In this document: piece after piece, positions 26,828-35,685 of the stretch
Layout: the number at the start of each line of letters is the position of its first letter
How positions within the stretch are numbered: the first letter of the stretch is position 1
Assembly: GCF_004916905.1 (NCBI RefSeq)
Contig: NZ_SDLV01000015.1
Span: forward strand, 62,001 to 126,000
Reading direction: 5' to 3'
Source: Chryseobacterium candidae
Lineage (GTDB): Bacteria > Bacteroidota > Bacteroidia > Flavobacteriales > Weeksellaceae
DNA length: 64,000 nucleotides
Position numbers and translations under genes: made by a program
The notes under the pieces: model-generated
What the model was told of the DNA's origin: nothing
The model's input: only the letters and a program-made list of their open reading frames with translations
The model's database searches: none

Positions 26828-26897
26828 AAGTTTATAACTTTTTCTATTAAACGCTAAGGATAAATAATCCACTGTTTTATCTTCAAGGAGGCAAAGA

Positions 26898-26956
26898 GAA
26901 GTGACTTTGTCACTGATGAAGCTGATAAATATACATTCGCTCAGAAAGAATCAATT
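26898..26956. repeat. Decayed dispersed repeat (ACTTTGTCACTGA type), copy 2
   Basis: GTGACTTTGTCACTGA, then ATACATTCGCTCAGAAAG and AATCAATTA, aligns with 24067-24132. The preceding GGAGGCAAAGA is shared with 39240-39250. Non-coding. Confidence 0.4.
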
Positions 26957-27042
26957 ACAGTAATTCCCTACTTTGCTTTCTTACAATAATACTCTATCAA
27001 AATTAATCTTTGTGTTAAGAAAAAGCTTATCTATCCATAAGC

Positions 27043-27086
27043 AAAAAAAAAGCCATCTCATTATTGAGACAGCTGCATATTTTTTG
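27043..27086 (-). terminator. Probable terminator of the DedA gene
   Basis: AGCCATCTCA and TGAGACAGCT form a stem with two imperfect pairs, flanked by an A run (27043-27050) that gives a T run on the minus strand. Confidence 0.6.
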
Positions 27087-27099
27087 ATTGGATTCTTTC

Positions 27100-27795
27100 T
27101 TATTCAGAATCATTGTTTTCATATTTTGAGAAATCATCCTTTTTCCCGAAAACAAACTTAATAATCACAGGAAGTGTAGTTACCAAAACAATAACAATAA
27201 TGATATATTCCAGTTTTTCTTTCAGATTGATACCAAACTGCTCCATAAAAAGCTTGTCCAGATAATGTCCTGCAAATATCAGAATGAATGACCACAATAC
27301 AGCACCAATAATATTATCTCTTAAAAACTCTTTTTTATCCATTTTTACAATACCTGCTACAATGGGAGTAAAAGTTCTTACAACCGGTAAAAATCTTGCC
27401 ATAATAACAGCTAATGCTCCATGTTTTTCAAAGAAATCGTGTGCCTGATAAAGATATTTTTTTTTGAAAAGCATTGAATCCGGTCTTTTATACAAAGCTG
27501 GGCCTGCTTTTCTTCCGAAATAGTAGCCTACTTCATTTCCAACAATAGCAGCAAGAGCTACTCCGGAAGCCAGTAAGGTGGTATCTAAGAAATCGCTCCC
27601 TGTAGAGCCAAAAGTCTCTTTGATGATTTCAACGGCATAAATTCCCGAAACGAACAGTAGTGAATCCCCAGGTAGAAAAAATCCTACAAAAAGGCCTGTT
27701 TCAGCAAAAACAATAAACAAAATCAGCCAAAACCCTCCCATTTTTATATAAAACTCCGGGTTTAATAAATCCTTCCAGCTATTGAAATCTTCCAT
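27100..27795 (-). CDS. DedA family membrane protein
   Basis: The 231-residue inner-membrane protein has the SNARE-associated/DedA domain: the re-entrant segment ETGLFVGFFLPGDSLLFVSG and the second conserved region KHGALAVIMARFLPVVRTFTPIVAG with the key FxRF..R pattern. Family members are proton-dependent lipid-carrier flippases or transporters, some recycling undecaprenyl phosphate. The exact substrate here is not determined. Single gene. Confidence 0.9.
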   Translation of the reverse strand: MEDFNSWKDLLNPEFYIKMGGFWLILFIVFAETGLFVGFFLPGDSLLFVSGIYAVEIIKETFGSTGSDFLDTTLLASGVALAAIVGNEVGYYFGRKAGPALYKRPDSMLFKKKYLYQAHDFFEKHGALAVIMARFLPVVRTFTPIVAGIVKMDKKEFLRDNIIGAVLWSFILIFAGHYLDKLFMEQFGINLKEKLEYIIIVIVLVTTLPVIIKFVFGKKDDFSKYENNDSE

Positions 27796-27881
27796 AAATA
27801 TCGATGAACAACAAAAGTAAGCCTAAAATGTCTGAAACAAAAATTAATTATAAGATTTTAACTAAAATTCAAACATGATTT

Positions 27882-28994
27882 TTATAAGTCGGGATCATCA
27901 TCGGAAACTGCCGTTCCGTCGGCCATTAAGAATGCTTTAAGGAAAGGAGTGATATTACCGTTCATTACCGCATCCACATCTGAGGTTTCATGACCTGAGC
28001 GCACATCTTTTACCAATTTATATGGATGCATAACGTAATTTCTGATCTGGCTTCCCCATTCGATCTTCATTTTGTTGGCTTCAATCTCGTTTCTGGCTTT
28101 CATACGTTCTTCCAGTTCCATTTCGTAAAGTCTTGAACGAAGAAGCTGCATTGCCTTTTCTTTGTTCTGAAGCTGAGAACGGGATTCTGAGTTTTCAATG
28201 ATAATTCCTGTTGGTGCGTGACGAAGACGTACAGCAGTTTCTACCTTGTTTACGTTCTGTCCTCCTGCTCCGGAAGATCTCATCGTTTCGAAACTGATAT
28301 CAGCAGGATTGATATTAATTTCAATGGTATCATCTACTAAAGGATAGACATATACTGAAACAAAACTGGTATGACGTTTTGCATTACTGTCAAAAGGCGA
28401 AATTCTAACCAGTCTGTGTACTCCGTTTTCACCTCTTAAATATCCAAAAGCAAATTCGCCTTCAATTTCCAGGGTAACAGTCTTCACTCCGGCTACATCA
28501 CCTTCCTGAAAGTTCAGTTCACGGATTTTATAGCCTTGCTTATCTGCCCACATGGTATACATTCTCATCAGCATGGATGCCCAGTCGCAACTTTCCGTTC
28601 CTCCTGCTCCTGCTGTGATCTGCAGTACTGCAGAAAGTTCATCTCCTTCATTGGAAAGCATATTTTTAAATTCCAGGTCTTCAATTTTCTCCACCAATTG
28701 CGGAAATGTTTCGTCCAGTTCTTTTTCAGAATCCGGATCTTCTTTAGCAAAATCAGCCAAGACCTGAAGGTCTTCAAACTGTGTCTGAATTTCATCATAG
28801 CTTTCTACCCACTTTTTCTTGGAACGAAGCTGTTTTAAAAATGCTTCAGCCGTTTTTGGATTATCCCAAAATTCGGGTGCCGCAGTTTTTTCATCATCAT
28901 TGGCAATTTCAATCTTCTTTTTTTCAATCTGAAGGTATCTGTGTAAGTCTTCAATTCTGGATTGAACTTCTTTTATCTGGTCGTTGCTTATCAC
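27882..28994 (-). CDS. prfB: Peptide chain release factor 2, without the programmed frameshift
   Basis: A 370-residue class I release factor that reads UGA and UAA. The specificity tripeptide SPF is at 199-201 and the catalytic GGQ at 244-246. The N-terminal segment [14 protein letters not shown] aligns with the place where E. coli prfB carries its autoregulatory CTT-TGA frameshift; here the codons are CTT CAG (28929-28934) and the frame is continuous. The start is GTG at 28994. The -7 box TATTTTTG (29011-29018, minus strand) ends 16 bases upstream, so a start further upstream is unlikely. Confidence 0.93.
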   Translation of the reverse strand: MISNDQIKEVQSRIEDLHRYLQIEKKKIEIANDDEKTAAPEFWDNPKTAEAFLKQLRSKKKWVESYDEIQTQFEDLQVLADFAKEDPDSEKELDETFPQLVEKIEDLEFKNMLSNEGDELSAVLQITAGAGGTESCDWASMLMRMYTMWADKQGYKIRELNFQEGDVAGVKTVTLEIEGEFAFGYLRGENGVHRLVRISPFDSNAKRHTSFVSVYVYPLVDDTIEININPADISFETMRSSGAGGQNVNKVETAVRLRHAPTGIIIENSESRSQLQNKEKAMQLLRSRLYEMELEERMKARNEIEANKMKIEWGSQIRNYVMHPYKLVKDVRSGHETSDVDAVMNGNITPFLKAFLMADGTAVSDDDPDL

Positions 28995-29089
28995 GAATGT
29001 TTCTTTTTTGCAAAAATAAGGAATTCTTTTAGAGTGGAGAGATGCGGATTTAAAGTTCCGGGATTAAAGTTTTTGGGTTCGAGATACGG

Positions 29090-29185
29090 ATTTGTGAGTT
29101 TAAGAATAAGAGGGTTTTAGAGGGTATGGGTTTAGGGTGTGTATTTAACTTCCAACCTCCAGCTTCTAGCTTCCAGCCTATAATT
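29090..29185. repeat. Dispersed GAGGGTT/CTTCCAACCTCC repeat, copy A
   Basis: This stretch (TTTGTGAGTTTAAGAATAAG, AGAGGG, then TATTTAACTTCCAACCTCC and AGCTTCTAGCTTCCAGCCT) closely matches the reverse complement of about 56247-56336. It lies between prfB and the FAD oxidoreductase and holds no gene. Confidence 0.6.
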
Positions 29186-29199
29186 TCTAAAATCATATA

Positions 29200-30303
29200 T
29201 CAAATCATCTCTGCTATCATTTCTCCAACCTTCGGAGCTAAGGCAACTCCCATTCCAGAAAGCCTTACGGCACAAAACTGTTTCTCCGAAACTTGTTTTA
29301 CAATAGGTGACTTTTCTTCACCCATAGCCATTATTCCTGACCAGCGAAGGGCAATGGTAAAATCATTATCAGGAAGGATCACTTCTTTTAAAAAGTTTTC
29401 CAGATGGTGCTGCAGAAATTCTGTGGTTTCAAATGCGGTTGTTTCTTCTTTTTTAAAATCCTGATTTCTTCCACCGCCCAGCAATATTCTGTTTCCTACA
29501 TTTCTGAAATAATAATAGCCTTCGTCATAATGAAACGTTCCTTTAAGTTTTAAACCATCTATAGGCTCAGTGAGAAGAATTTGTCCACGGGCCGGAATAA
29601 TATTTTCATTTTCCAGAAACTTTGATGTGAACGCATTGGTACAATAGATAAGCTGATCTGCTTTTACAGAAAGGCCGGCGGAAAGATGAACCTCAACGTT
29701 GTCTGCTTCTTCAATATGCTGAACTTCCGTTCCAAATAAAAATTCGATTTTCAGTTCATGACACTTTTCTAAAAGCTTTTGTAATAACTTTCCTGAATGC
29801 AGACTTCCTTCACAGGGATTTTCAATCAGGAATGCAGATTTTCCAAGTCCGAATTCCTGTATTTTGTTCTGTTTCAGAGTATAGGTCTGATTCAGACCAG
29901 TTATTGTTTTCAGTTTTTCATTGGCAGCATCCATCTGGGCTAAAAGCTCTTCATGGTTTACAATTTCATAGCCTCCGTTAAGTTGAAAATCAATTTCATT
30001 CTTTTTAAAATACTGCTGAATTTTCTGAAGTCCCTCAAATCTCATGGTAACGAGTTCCAATGTTTTTTCCCAACCCATTTTCTGCGAATCGGCAATGACT
30101 TCTGTAAAACTTCCAAAGCACGCAAACCCGGCATTTCTTGTGGAAGCCCCCAATGGAATGGCGTTCCGTTCAATAATCAAAACGGATTTTTCAGGATATT
30201 TTTCTTTGATGGATATAGCAGTCCACAGCCCGGAAAACCCCGCACCAATAATGATGATGTCTCTTTTTCTGTAGAAAGTATCCAGTTCCCAGATGCTGTT
30301 CAT
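29200..30303 (-). CDS. FAD-dependent oxidoreductase of the DAO family
   Basis: A 367-residue flavoprotein. The dinucleotide-binding motif IIIIGAGFSGLWTA follows an N-terminal strand, then SVLIIERNAIPLGASTRNAGFACFG, the flavin-contact segment of the glycine/D-amino-acid-oxidase family. The later YYYFRNVGNRILLGGGR and the C-terminal VRLSGMGVALAPKVGEMIAEM also fit that family. Its substrate is probably an amino acid or secondary amine, not identified. The open frame extends 16 codons upstream, but the family-like start is MNSIWELDTF at 30303. It follows the AAA gene by 71 bases. Confidence 0.85.
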   Translation of the reverse strand: MNSIWELDTFYRKRDIIIIGAGFSGLWTAISIKEKYPEKSVLIIERNAIPLGASTRNAGFACFGSFTEVIADSQKMGWEKTLELVTMRFEGLQKIQQYFKKNEIDFQLNGGYEIVNHEELLAQMDAANEKLKTITGLNQTYTLKQNKIQEFGLGKSAFLIENPCEGSLHSGKLLQKLLEKCHELKIEFLFGTEVQHIEEADNVEVHLSAGLSVKADQLIYCTNAFTSKFLENENIIPARGQILLTEPIDGLKLKGTFHYDEGYYYFRNVGNRILLGGGRNQDFKKEETTAFETTEFLQHHLENFLKEVILPDNDFTIALRWSGIMAMGEEKSPIVKQVSEKQFCAVRLSGMGVALAPKVGEMIAEMI

Positions 30304-30374
30304 GAGTATTTTTGTAAAATGTATAAAGTAGTAATGTATGATACAGTGCAACCTTAATTCTTAAATCGTAGTCA

Positions 30375-31727
30375 CTATCCTTTATCTTCCTCATTATTAT
30401 GTGAAAACCCGATTGCTCTTCTTGGTTCTTCTACAATTCTATAGGTTTCCAGCTCATTCTTCAATGCCTGGATTCTAAACTGAAAATCATCAAAATTATT
30501 AATAATGGCATCCGCGAGAAAACGTGCTACCTGATCAAGATATTCTTCAGTAAGCTTTGATCCTGCATCCCTTAATGCCCTGTCTAAAAGTTTCTGATCT
30601 ATTTTCAGCTTTTCGTTTCTGGTTCTCTGGTAAAGATTTTTAATTCTTTTCTTTAAGCTTTGGGTAAAGTCTATCAGCATGGTGTTGCTGAATGCTTTCA
30701 TTTTTGAAGAGATTTCGTGCCAGAAAGGTATTTTATCTGCTTTATTGTTTTTAAGTATTTTGTAGAGTAAAGAATCTTCTTCCAATCCTCTGGTCATGGC
30801 GTAAAGAATGATTTCCGAACGCTCAGAAGCATTGGGGGGAAAGACCGGAATCATCACATCGAATCTTCCGGGAGCAAGAATCTCTTCGTCAATTTCTGAA
30901 ACAGAATTGGCAGAACCTACCATGAGGACACCTTCTTTTTCAAATTTTCCGATGTAGTGAAGAATAAGTTCCTGAGCTTCGAGATTACGGGAAGCTACAT
31001 CTGTTTCTGCTCTTCTCTGCATCATAATTTCATCAAAATCATCCATGAAAAGCAGCATTTTGTTTTCCTTCATCATGTTCAGCAGAAAATCACTGAAGTT
31101 GATTTCATTTCCGTCAATCAATGAAGTTCCCAAATAATGCTTTTTCACTTCTTTAAACTGATATCCAATAATTTCAGCAATTTTGTTAGCCCAGAAGATC
31201 TTGCCGCTTCCCGGAGGTCCATACAGAATAATTCCTGCAGGTTTGTTGATTCCCCAGTCTTTGATCTGCTGTGGATTCAGGAAGGGTTCCAAAACTGTGG
31301 AGGTATAAAAGAAAAGGTCTCTATATCCTATAAAATCTCTTTGCTGAAGGCTGGTTTTATGCCCGAAATAATCATAGACAAACTGATAATTGCCGCCCAG
31401 TTTGTTATCAATTCCGTAGCTTGAAATGGAGGATTTGAAAAAGCCGTTATCAAAAATATTGAGATTATGATCTTTAATCACCTCCTCTACTTTATCTTTA
31501 GGCTGATTGATAACTTCAGCAATCTGCTCCAGTGTTTTATTTTTATCAAGATCTTTTTCGTATAACCTTAAAAAATCTACATTTTCGCGGGCAAATTTTT
31601 CAAAATCTTCTTTTACCTCAAAATTGGTACTGACACAGTGTACCAGTTCAAGATCAAAATCCTGGATAAACTGTTTGATGGCTTCTGCAGAAACATTTAA
31701 TTCTTCTGCCAGTTCAATTAGCTTCAT
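30375..31727 (-). CDS. AAA family ATPase-like protein with altered Walker A and B motifs
   Basis: The 450-residue protein starts with a short KLIELAEELNVSAEAIKQFI helix bundle like the IF2 N-terminal module (1-20, with a second similar unit about 64-88). The AAA domain follows (about 150-340). Walker A is GPPGSGKI at 170-177, with isoleucine where Ser/Thr normally binds magnesium. Walker B is LLFMDDFD with D230 in place of the catalytic glutamate. N274 (sensor 1) and R288 in PGRFD remain. The C-terminal helical part (about 345-450) is not recognised. The changes suggest weak or no ATP hydrolysis. The substrate and partners are unknown. Confidence 0.8.
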   Translation of the reverse strand: MKLIELAEELNVSAEAIKQFIQDFDLELVHCVSTNFEVKEDFEKFARENVDFLRLYEKDLDKNKTLEQIAEVINQPKDKVEEVIKDHNLNIFDNGFFKSSISSYGIDNKLGGNYQFVYDYFGHKTSLQQRDFIGYRDLFFYTSTVLEPFLNPQQIKDWGINKPAGIILYGPPGSGKIFWANKIAEIIGYQFKEVKKHYLGTSLIDGNEINFSDFLLNMMKENKMLLFMDDFDEIMMQRRAETDVASRNLEAQELILHYIGKFEKEGVLMVGSANSVSEIDEEILAPGRFDVMIPVFPPNASERSEIILYAMTRGLEEDSLLYKILKNNKADKIPFWHEISSKMKAFSNTMLIDFTQSLKKRIKNLYQRTRNEKLKIDQKLLDRALRDAGSKLTEEYLDQVARFLADAIINNFDDFQFRIQALKNELETYRIVEEPRRAIGFSHNNEEDKG

Positions 31728-31843
31728 AACTGTTGATTAATACTATCAAATTTAATGTATTTGTTCATAAATTAATATTGATTTATGATAATTCTGTAAC
31801 ATTATCTAATTTATATAGACTACTACTATGTAAAACAAATTAC

Positions 31844-32746
31844 ATGGAAAAGATTTTATCAGTAAAAAATTTGACAAAGAAATTCAAAAGAGTTGTGGTC
31901 AACAATATTTCTTTTGATGTCGAAAGAGGAAATGTTTATGGCCTTTTAGGTCCGAACGGAAGTGGAAAATCCACTACTTTCGGAATGCTGCTGTCAACCA
32001 TCAATCCTACCAGTGGAGACTGGTTCTGGTTTGGAAAAAAGGGAACAGATCCGGAAACGTTGAAAAAGATCGGGGCGATTATCGAACAGCCTAACTTTTA
32101 CCCTTATCTCAGTGCAGAAACCAATCTTAAGATTGTCGCTGAAATTAAGCAAACCCCCTATTCAAGGATTGACGAAGTCCTGAAGACCGTTAATCTGTAT
32201 GAAAGGAGAAAAGATACTTTCAAAACCTTTTCTTTGGGAATGAAACAGCGTCTTGCCATTGCTTCGGCGATGCTGAACAATCCTGAAGTAATGATATTGG
32301 ATGAGCCGACCAACGGACTGGATCCTGAAGGAATCATTCAGATCAGAGAAATCATCAGTGATATTGCAAAACAAGGTATCACGATTATCATCGCCAGCCA
32401 TCTTCTTGATGAAATTGAAAAAATCTGCAGCCATGTAATTGTACTCAAAGAAGGAAATTCCATTTACTGTGGAAGAGTGGATGAAATGACTTCCAACAAC
32501 GGATATTTTGAACTGAAAGCAGATAATAACACATTGCTGTTAAATACCCTTAACGAGCTTCAGTGGTTCTCTTCCATCCATCAGGAAGGTGATCTTATCA
32601 AAGCCCAGATCCGTGATGATGCTTCTGTTTCAGCTTCGGCAATGAATCAGAAACTGGCAGAGAAAGGAATCTATCTTTCCCATTTGACCAAGAAAAAAAT
32701 GTCTCTTGAATCTCAATTTCTTGAACTTGTAAAAAACACCCATTAA
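31844..32746 (+). CDS. ABC transporter ATP-binding subunit
   Basis: A 300-residue ATPase of the multidrug/antibiotic exporter (CcmA/NatA) type. Walker A is GPNGSGKS, the ABC signature is FSLGMKQRLAIA, Walker B is VMILDEPTNGLDPEG and the H-loop is ASHLLDE. A C-terminal accessory region of about 80 residues follows. The open frame runs upstream to 31733, but MEKILSVKNLTKKF at 31844 is the natural start. It precedes its permease by two bases. The exported substrate is unknown. Confidence 0.92.
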   Translation: MEKILSVKNLTKKFKRVVVNNISFDVERGNVYGLLGPNGSGKSTTFGMLLSTINPTSGDWFWFGKKGTDPETLKKIGAIIEQPNFYPYLSAETNLKIVAEIKQTPYSRIDEVLKTVNLYERRKDTFKTFSLGMKQRLAIASAMLNNPEVMILDEPTNGLDPEGIIQIREIISDIAKQGITIIIASHLLDEIEKICSHVIVLKEGNSIYCGRVDEMTSNNGYFELKADNNTLLLNTLNELQWFSSIHQEGDLIKAQIRDDASVSASAMNQKLAEKGIYLSHLTKKKMSLESQFLELVKNTH

Positions 32747-32748
32747 TC

Positions 32749-33594
32749 ATGATCAAATTATTAAAACTGGAATACTATAAAAACCTGAACTACAAACCGT
32801 TCAAAGTTTTCACAATACTCTATTTCGCCATTCTTATTGCTTTACTTTTCATTGGATTGATTGACTTTGATGTTTTCGGAGGAACGATCAATTTAAAGGA
32901 AGAAGGAATTTATAATTTCCCTGAAATCTGGAATTTCACCACATGGATTGTTGCTTTGCTGAAAATTTTCCTGGGGCTGATCATTGTTTTCTCTATTTCA
33001 CAGGAATTCAGCAACAGAATGTTCAAGCAGAATACGATTGATGGATTGAGCAGAAAAGAGTTCATCACTTCAAAACTTTTAACGATAAGTATTTTCACAA
33101 TTGTTTCTACAGTGATTGTATTCGGGATTACTATTTTCCTTGGATATCAATATTCTAATACAAAAGAATCTGCAAAGGTTTTTGCTGAGATTTTCTTCAT
33201 TGGAAATTACTTTGTGAAGCTATTTACATTCTTTTGCTTCTTAATGTTCCTTTCCATTTTACTGAGAAAATCTGTTTTTGTTTTTCTTGCCCTTTTCGTT
33301 TTGTGGATTGGCGAAGGAATTTTAACCGCTCTTGAAACGTATTCAAAAGTAAAGGGAATGCAGGGACCACAAAGAAACGAGGTTCTTCAGAACGATTTTT
33401 TCCTAACGCATCTTTTACCGCTGGAAAGTATGTCCAACCTTATTCCTAATCCGATGATGAGATTAAATATGGCTAAAATGATCGGCTTAAAATATGAATT
33501 TCACTACCCTACGGAAAGTCTTATCGCCTGTCTGGTGTGGTGTGCTATTTTTATATTCGGATCGTACTGGATTCTGAGAAAAAGAGATTGGTAG
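32749..33594 (+). CDS. ABC-2 type transporter permease
   Basis: The 281-residue inner-membrane protein has six hydrophobic segments (about 21-40, 62-85, 105-128, 145-165, 170-195, 250-270) and pairs with the ATPase two bases upstream. This is the usual two-gene exporter design, in which the permease probably acts as a homodimer. Terminated by the hairpin at 33627-33656. Confidence 0.88.
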   Translation: MIKLLKLEYYKNLNYKPFKVFTILYFAILIALLFIGLIDFDVFGGTINLKEEGIYNFPEIWNFTTWIVALLKIFLGLIIVFSISQEFSNRMFKQNTIDGLSRKEFITSKLLTISIFTIVSTVIVFGITIFLGYQYSNTKESAKVFAEIFFIGNYFVKLFTFFCFLMFLSILLRKSVFVFLALFVLWIGEGILTALETYSKVKGMQGPQRNEVLQNDFFLTHLLPLESMSNLIPNPMMRLNMAKMIGLKYEFHYPTESLIACLVWCAIFIFGSYWILRKRDW

Positions 33595-33626
33595 ATGTCT
33601 ATATTTAGAATTTAAAAGTTGTTTTT

Positions 33627-33656
33627 AAAGTGGTTCGTTTTCGGATCACTTTTTTT
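33627..33656 (+). terminator. Terminator of the ABC exporter operon
   Basis: AAAGTGGTTCG (33627-33637) pairs with CGGATCACTTT (33642-33652) using two wobble pairs, followed by T. Confidence 0.75.
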
Positions 33657-33740
33657 GGCTTAAAATTTTCATTCAGCATTGTCAAAAAACAGCCATGAAA
33701 AAAATATATTACTTTCCAGGATTGATTATATAACAATAAA

Positions 33741-33762
33741 AAGGCTGCCAGATGGCAGCCTT
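33741..33762 (-). terminator. Terminator of the msrAB operon
   Basis: AAGGCTGCC and GGCAGCCTT surround a 4-base loop; the minus strand then has TTTTTATTGTT. Confidence 0.85.
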
Positions 33763-33771
33763 CCTTTCATA

Positions 33772-34887
33772 TTACTTTTTATCTAACAACGGAAGATATT
33801 TTCCGTATCCTTTTGTTTCCATTTCAGCTTTCGGAATAAACTTCAGAGAAGCACTGTTGATACAGTAACGAAGTCCTCCTTTATCCTGCGGTCCGTCTGT
33901 GAAAACGTGTCCTAAATGGGCATCACCGGTTTTACTTCTTACTTCTACTCTGTCCATACCATGGGAACGGTCCAGCTTTTCATCAATCAAACCTTTGGTA
34001 ATCGGTTTTGAGAAACTTGGCCATCCACATCCGGATTCAAATTTGTCGGTAGAGACAAATAAAGGTTCTCCGGTGGTAATATCTACATAAATTCCTTCAC
34101 GGGTTTCATTCCAGTATTCGTTCTGGAAAGGTCTTTCCGTACCGTTTTCCTGGGTAACATTATATTGTTCTGCAGTTAATTTTTCTTTTAAAACTTTTTT
34201 ATCCTGTTTTTGATAAGCCGGTTTTGGAAGCGGATTGGCTTTTTTCGCCATTTCAAAAAGTCCCGGTTCAATATGACAGTAACCGCCCGGATTTTTATCC
34301 AGATAATCCTGGTGATAATCTTCTGCTCTGTAGAAATTTTTCAATGGAATAGTTTCTACGACTACTGGTTTATTATAATTCTTTGCCAGCTTCTGAACTT
34401 CATCTTTTACCACCGCTTCATCTGTTTTATTGGTGAAATAAATTCCGGTTCTGTATTGGTTTCCTCTGTCATTTCCCTGCTGATCCTTGCTTGTAGGATC
34501 AATGGTTTTAAAATAAAGATCAATCAACAGTTTCAGATCTACCTGTTCAGGATCATATTTTACTTTTACGGTTTCTGCAAAACCTGTTGTATGACTTACC
34601 ACCTCTTCATACGTAGGATTTTGGGTATTTCCGTTGGCATAGCCTACTTCTGTTCCTACCACTCCACGAATCTGTTGAAAAAAATGTTCTGTCCCCCAGA
34701 AACATCCACCTGCAAAATAAATCTCTCTAACGTTTTTGTTATCCATAATTTTCTCATTTTCTTTTTTTATTTCCACTACATCAGGCTTGTTTTTTTTAAA
34801 AAGCCCGGATCCCGCAGCAAATACTGCTATACCCAGAATGATTCCGAGTACAATTAATATATTTTTCATTTTATCCTTTTTATTCAT
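33772..34887 (-). CDS. msrAB: Membrane-anchored fused methionine sulfoxide reductase MsrA-MsrB
   Basis: The 371-residue protein repairs both epimers of oxidised methionine. An N-terminal membrane anchor (about 9-26) places it facing the periplasm. The MsrA domain has GCFWG (61-65, catalytic C62), and the MsrB domain has [10 protein letters not shown] (C287) and [11 protein letters not shown] (catalytic C342). The zinc-binding CxxC pairs of some MsrB proteins are absent. The gene overlaps the DUF417 gene by one base (TAATG), and the sigma/anti-sigma genes lie upstream on the same strand, so it looks like the output of an envelope oxidative-stress regulon. M7 is an alternative start. Confidence 0.93.
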   Translation of the reverse strand: MNKKDKMKNILIVLGIILGIAVFAAGSGLFKKNKPDVVEIKKENEKIMDNKNVREIYFAGGCFWGTEHFFQQIRGVVGTEVGYANGNTQNPTYEEVVSHTTGFAETVKVKYDPEQVDLKLLIDLYFKTIDPTSKDQQGNDRGNQYRTGIYFTNKTDEAVVKDEVQKLAKNYNKPVVVETIPLKNFYRAEDYHQDYLDKNPGGYCHIEPGLFEMAKKANPLPKPAYQKQDKKVLKEKLTAEQYNVTQENGTERPFQNEYWNETREGIYVDITTGEPLFVSTDKFESGCGWPSFSKPITKGLIDEKLDRSHGMDRVEVRSKTGDAHLGHVFTDGPQDKGGLRYCINSASLKFIPKAEMETKGYGKYLPLLDKK

Positions 34888-35330
34888 TACTTATTATTTT
34901 GAACAATCATGAATCCAAATCCTAAAAGCATAAGGTCTTTCAGAATAAAGAAATCCGTCACAGGCACTCCGTCTACTATTTTCCAGATTCCCGGTGTTGT
35001 AAATAAATAGCTTAATGTTACCAGAAAAGTTACGATCATTCCTATACCTGCATACTTTTTCAGTACTGCAAATTTCGCACTAAATATCAGGAGTAATGCA
35101 ATGATAATTTCTATCGTTCCGATAAGATTTGACACTGCCTGGACGCTTATAATTTTATATACGAAAAAAGTTAAGAAATGGTTTTCCACCAAAGGTTTTA
35201 TGGCTGCTGCTTCTGTGGGAGTAAATTTGAAGATACCAATCCACAGAAAAATAAGCGCTGCTCCGAATAGGGAAATGTAATACCCGGTTCGGGATAATAG
35301 ATTTTTAGATTTTTGTGCTGTTCCGACCAT
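34887..35330 (-). CDS. DUF417 (YkgB/RclC-like) membrane protein
   Basis: The 147-residue inner-membrane protein has four hydrophobic segments (about 18-34, 52-70, 76-96, 122-143) with the family features [20 protein letters not shown] and PGIWKIVDG...[10 protein letters not shown]. RclC, the E. coli relative, belongs to the hypochlorous-acid response, which fits the coupled MsrAB that repairs oxidised methionine. The molecular function is unknown. It is 80 bases downstream of the small zinc-finger gene. Confidence 0.85.
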   Translation of the reverse strand: MVGTAQKSKNLLSRTGYYISLFGAALIFLWIGIFKFTPTEAAAIKPLVENHFLTFFVYKIISVQAVSNLIGTIEIIIALLLIFSAKFAVLKKYAGIGMIVTFLVTLSYLFTTPGIWKIVDGVPVTDFFILKDLMLLGFGFMIVQNNK

Positions 35331-35410
35331 GTTTTTAAGATTTTAAATGAATACTTTATTGTTTTCAAAAGTATAGTCGGAGCTATTTTACAATCCTGAC
35401 AGAAATTTTC

Positions 35411-35680
35411 TTAGAAATTTAATTTATCGATCATTTTATTTTTAAAGTCCTGAATTTCAGATTCATTTATTTCCGTTTTTTGTTCAGAAAATTTCTTTTT
35501 AAACACTTTATCCAGAATTGCCAGCTTTTCATTGTACATTCTGCACCATTTGCAGATCATAAGGTGCATGCTGAGCATCCTGTTTTCTCTGGAAGAAATA
35601 GATTGGGCATTCCTTTTTTCCATCAGTAAAGTGGCTTCACTGCATGGTAAAAATAATTTATGTAGTATTCTTCTTATCAT
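35411..35680 (-). CDS. Small zinc-finger (anti-sigma-like) protein
   Basis: The 89-residue protein carries C13 and the canonical H39-x3-C43-x2-C46 zinc-binding pattern of ZAS-type anti-sigma factors. It is followed by a charged, helical C-terminal tail with no membrane segment, so it would be a soluble anti-sigma factor. It lies five bases downstream of the sigma factor gene. A redox-sensitive zinc site releasing the sigma factor on oxidation is an attractive inference, given MsrAB downstream. Confidence 0.75.
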   Translation of the reverse strand: MIRRILHKLFLPCSEATLLMEKRNAQSISSRENRMLSMHLMICKWCRMYNEKLAILDKVFKKKFSEQKTEINESEIQDFKNKMIDKLNF

Positions 35681-35685
35681 TTCAC

